The translations under genes were made by a program, and so were the position numbers. A stretch of DNA of 64,000 nucleotides, from contig DATNFO010000080.1 of assembly GCA_035606355.1 (NCBI GenBank), positions 1-64,000 of the forward strand, read 5' to 3'. How positions within the stretch are numbered: position 1 is the stretch's first letter; each line of letters opens with the position of its first letter. Shown piece by piece: positions 61,509-64,000 of this stretch. This stretch comes from Sulfopaludibacter sp035606355 (GTDB lineage Bacteria > Acidobacteriota > Terriglobia > Bryobacterales > Bryobacteraceae). The notes beneath the pieces are model-generated. The model was given only the letters and a program-made list of their open reading frames with translations. It was not told the DNA's origin and did no database searches.

Positions 61509-64000
61509 CTAAGACGATCCGGCCGGCGAGTCGCCTACGCTGTTACTCAGGATTACGCTTACCGACCCGACTACATTCGTTCCGCCGCTGACTGTGAATG
61601 GCAATGTGAGCGAGAACTGCCCTCCATAGGCGGCCGCGGCGGCACTTTGGAACCAGGCCTGCGACCCTGGCCCGAGCGGCACCACTAACTGGGTAGTTAC
61701 TAAGTTGCTACCGGCGGCGGGCTTGAAACTAATGGTCGCCTGAGTAAGTTCCCGTGTCGTGCTGATGCCTGCGATCTGAACCTGGAATCCGCCGTTGGTA
61801 TCCACCATGCTCACGGATGCTACGGTGGGCACGGCCGGCAGCACCTGCGATTGCGCGGTTGCATCGGACTTAGGGAATGGCGACGCGCCGGCCTGCCACG
61901 ACGCCACCGAGAGACTAATAGTCCCGGTGACGCTGCCCGATTGCAGCGCGAGCGGCGATGCAAACACGGCATGTGTTGAGTTCGCGGGAATCGTGAATGC
62001 CACGCTGCGTCCTCCGGTAGAGAATTGCACGGAAGGATCATCGGCGGGATTCGGTCCGGCGGGGTTGAACGTCAGCGTCAGGGTTCCGGTAATCGTTACG
62101 GGGTAAGGCGCCGACATGGACACGTCGATCGCCGGCTGCTGCAATGCCCCGAGGCTTGCCGGGAGTCCGCTAATTGTCAGCGAGGGCGCGGACGGCAGAG
62201 CCACGATGAGAGTCAATACTTTCGTCGCGGCAAGCTTGGCTGCGTCGGTAACCTGAATGGTGAAGTTGTAAGTGCCGGCAACGCCAGGCGTTCCGGAAAG
62301 CGTTCCGGTCGTGGCGTTCAACACAATACCCGCCGGCAGCGACCCTGACGCTACGGACCATGTGTAAGGCGCCGTGCCGCCGCTCGCGGCGAGCGTCAGC
62401 GTGTACGTCGCGCCGGCCGTGGCGCCGGGTAGCGCCGCGGCGGTCGAGATGGTAACGCCTTGCGACACCACGATGGTGAACTGCTTCTGCACCGATGCCG
62501 CCGCCGAATCCGCAACCATAAGGGTGAAGCCATAAGCTCCCGCCGCGGTGGGCGTACCTGTGACAGTGCCGAGTGCGGCATCGAGCGTCAGGCCGGGCGG
62601 CAGCGAGCCATTGGCGACGCTCCACGTGTACGGGGGCACGCCGCCGGTGGCCGCGATGGTTTGCCGATATGGCGAACCGGTTGTCCCCGGCGTAAGGATC
62701 GGGGCCGTCGTGATGGACATTGGCCCGGCAACGGTCAAAGTAAAATCCTTGGTGGCGCGGTTTGTGTTGCCGTCGGTCACCTGAACCGTAAAGGTAAAGT
62801 CGCCGGACGCGGTCGGTGTTCCGGAGATCTTACCCGCCGAAAATGTGAGCCCAGCCGGGAGCGCGCCGGCCGTCACGGCCCAAACGTAGGGATTGGTGCC
62901 GCCGGCTGGTTCAATCGTCACCGAGTAAGGAACGCCTACCGTGGCCGTAGGTAGAACCGGCGGGGTCGCGATGGTGACGCCGCTGGCGATCGAGACATTG
63001 TAAGTGCCCGAAACGGCAGCGCCCGACGAATCCTTCACCTGGACAGCGAAACTGAATGACCCAACCTGCGTGGGAGTGCCGGAAATAACTCCACTCGTAG
63101 CCGTAAGGCTGAGCCCTGTCGGGAGTGTACCGGTGGTGACGGCGTACTGCAAGGGAGCCACTGCGCCCGCGGCGAGGATGGTCGCGGTGTACGGACTTCC
63201 TGCCGATCCGGAGGGCAGGGAAGGCGCCGTATCCAGGCGTAGCGCGGAGCCCACCGAAATCGTGAACGGACCTTGCGCGTGGGCGCCCGCGGCATCGGAA
63301 ACCTGCGCGGTGAAGGTGAAGCTGCCGGTGGTGGTTGGCGTACCTGAGACGTTGCCCGACGTTGACAGCGAGAGTCCCGACGGCAGTTCGCCGGATGCGA
63401 TTGTCCACGTGTACGGTTGGACGCCGCCGGTCGCCGAGAGTGTCGCGGAGTAAGTTTCCGCGGTGCGCGCCTGTGGCAGGTCGCCGGCCGTAATCTGGAT
63501 TTGCGCGGCGTTGACGGTCACGGTAAATTGCTTGCTGGCGGTAGCGCCGGCGGTATCGGTGACCAGAATTGTGAAGCCGAAGTTACCTGCCGTGGTCGGC
63601 GTTCCCGAGAGCGTGTTGCCGGAAAGTGCAACTCCCGGCGGAAGCGTGCCGCTGCTGACCGACCACGAATAGGCGCCCGTGCCGCCGCTTGCCGAAAACG
63701 TCTGAGCGTACGCAGCGCCGACCGATCCACCGGGCAGCGATGCCGTGGTGATCTGAATTTGAGCGGCGCTGACGGTAATGCTGAGTTGCTTCGATCCCGA
63801 AGAGCCAGTGGAATCCGCGGCTCTCACGGTAAACGTGCTTGTGCCTGCTTCGGTTGGAGTGCCGGAGATCGTGTTTCCACTGAGACTAAGTCCGGCGGGA
63901 AGCGTTCCGCTGCTGATGGACCAGGAGTAAGTGCCCGTGCCGCCAGTCGCGGAGAGCGTAGCTGAGTAAGGCAAAGCGGTAGTTCCACCGGCGAGTGACG
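61509..64000 (-). CDS. Large surface protein with He_PIG-type Ig repeats (partial, 5' end outside window)
   Basis: More than 829 residues lie in the window. At least seven repeats of ~85-95 residues carry the putative-Ig signature, for example YSWSVSSGTLPPGVALSG then LSGTPTTAGNFGFTILVTD. The last ~220 residues are a different beta-rich region ending SVSVILSNSVGDSPAGSS, with no membrane anchor. The frame stays open to the window edge (SLAGGTTALPYSATL), so the N-terminus and any signal peptide are outside. It is probably a secreted adhesin or matrix protein. Repeat-to-repeat similarity in DNA suggests expansion by recombination. Confidence 0.85.
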   Translation of the reverse strand, partial: SLAGGTTALPYSATLSATGGTGTYSWSISSGTLPAGLSLSGNTISGTPTEAGTSTFTVRAADSTGSSGSKQLSITVSAAQIQITTASLPGGSVGAAYAQTFSASGGTGAYSWSVSSGTLPPGVALSGNTLSGTPTTAGNFGFTILVTDTAGATASKQFTVTVNAAQIQITAGDLPQARTAETYSATLSATGGVQPYTWTIASGELPSGLSLSTSGNVSGTPTTTGSFTFTAQVSDAAGAHAQGPFTISVGSALRLDTAPSLPSGSAGSPYTATILAAGAVAPLQYAVTTGTLPTGLSLTATSGVISGTPTQVGSFSFAVQVKDSSGAAVSGTYNVSIASGVTIATPPVLPTATVGVPYSVTIEPAGGTNPYVWAVTAGALPAGLTFSAGKISGTPTASGDFTFTVQVTDGNTNRATKDFTLTVAGPMSITTAPILTPGTTGSPYRQTIAATGGVPPYTWSVANGSLPPGLTLDAALGTVTGTPTAAGAYGFTLMVADSAAASVQKQFTIVVSQGVTISTAAALPGATAGATYTLTLAASGGTAPYTWSVASGSLPAGIVLNATTGTLSGTPGVAGTYNFTIQVTDAAKLAATKVLTLIVALPSAPSLTISGLPASLGALQQPAIDVSMSAPYPVTITGTLTLTFNPAGPNPADDPSVQFSTGGRSVAFTIPANSTHAVFASPLALQSGSVTGTISLSVASWQAGASPFPKSDATAQSQVLPAVPTVASVSMVDTNGGFQVQIAGISTTRELTQATISFKPAAGSNLVTTQLVVPLGPGSQAWFQSAAAAAYGGQFSLTLPFTVSGGTNVVGSVSVILSNSVGDSPAGSS

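Noticed and set aside
61509..64000. Plus-strand ORFs across the Ig-repeat region
   Set aside because: They are shadows created by the high-GC repeats; the minus-strand frame has clear Ig motifs throughout.

Overview
The window looks like a chromosomal segment of a soil acidobacterium of the Solibacter/Bryobacter type. The evidence is high GC, Oar-like TonB receptors with an N-terminal carboxypeptidase-regulatory domain, several Ser/Thr kinases (some fused to TolB-like propellers or TPRs), a PEP-CTERM protein, many Tat-exported enzymes, a BlaI/M56 pair and He_PIG-type Ig repeats. This is inference from gene families, since there is no rRNA in the window.

Region by region. (1) 1-2394 is the right end of a mobile island: an IS21-like terminus, small orphan genes, a short serine recombinase and, at 2372-2394, a copy of a tmRNA/tRNA 3' end that I read as an attachment-site remnant. 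(2) 2416-14350 is a carbohydrate locus: a minus-strand operon (GHL6-type hydrolase, TonB receptor, YVTN-phosphoesterase, GH36-like hydrolase) divergent from a membrane-anchored winged-helix regulator, with a perfect 26-bp palindrome at the regulator's start. (3) 14504-21599 holds an ECF sigma factor convergent with a kinase, a PEP-CTERM protein, a stretch of gene fragments (BON, di-haem peroxidase, Rhs) and a kinase-propeller gene broken by one TAA codon. (4) 21697-29799 holds a BlaI / M56 sensor / carboxypeptidase-regulatory operon, then MarR-YceI-pirin with the same palindrome in two promoters, then CNB-DUF1003 and bacteriohemerythrin. (5) 29856-40888 holds secreted enzymes, an amidase, a globin-ankyrin fusion, RtcB and a Rieske-DUF2231 protein. 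(6) 40860-45064 is a tightly overlapping GntR-ABC operon preceded by a 37-codon leader ORF resembling a permease N-terminus. (7) 45140-53098 holds kinases, a haem-binding HAMP sensor coupled to a double aspartic protease, and a three-gene cassette (Gly/Lys-rich peptide, AvrRpt2-like cysteine protease, unknown partner). (8) 53249-64000 holds an N-acyl-amino-acid deacylase, small genes, a DapA-like gene lacking its Schiff-base lysine in an overlapping operon with an esterase and a PLP decarboxylase, and the end of a large Ig-repeat protein.

Three themes cross the window. First, a family of modular hairpin repeats built around GACCGGTC-TGGA-GACCGGTC lies between genes and in three places supplies the stop codon of the adjacent gene. 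Second, several regulators appear to be leaderless, with a -10 box only 6-9 nt before the start codon. Third, many adjacent genes overlap by 4 bp (ATGA), so translational coupling is common. The most promising undescribed items are the peptide/protease/partner cassette, the stop-donating repeat family and the leader ORF of the ABC operon.
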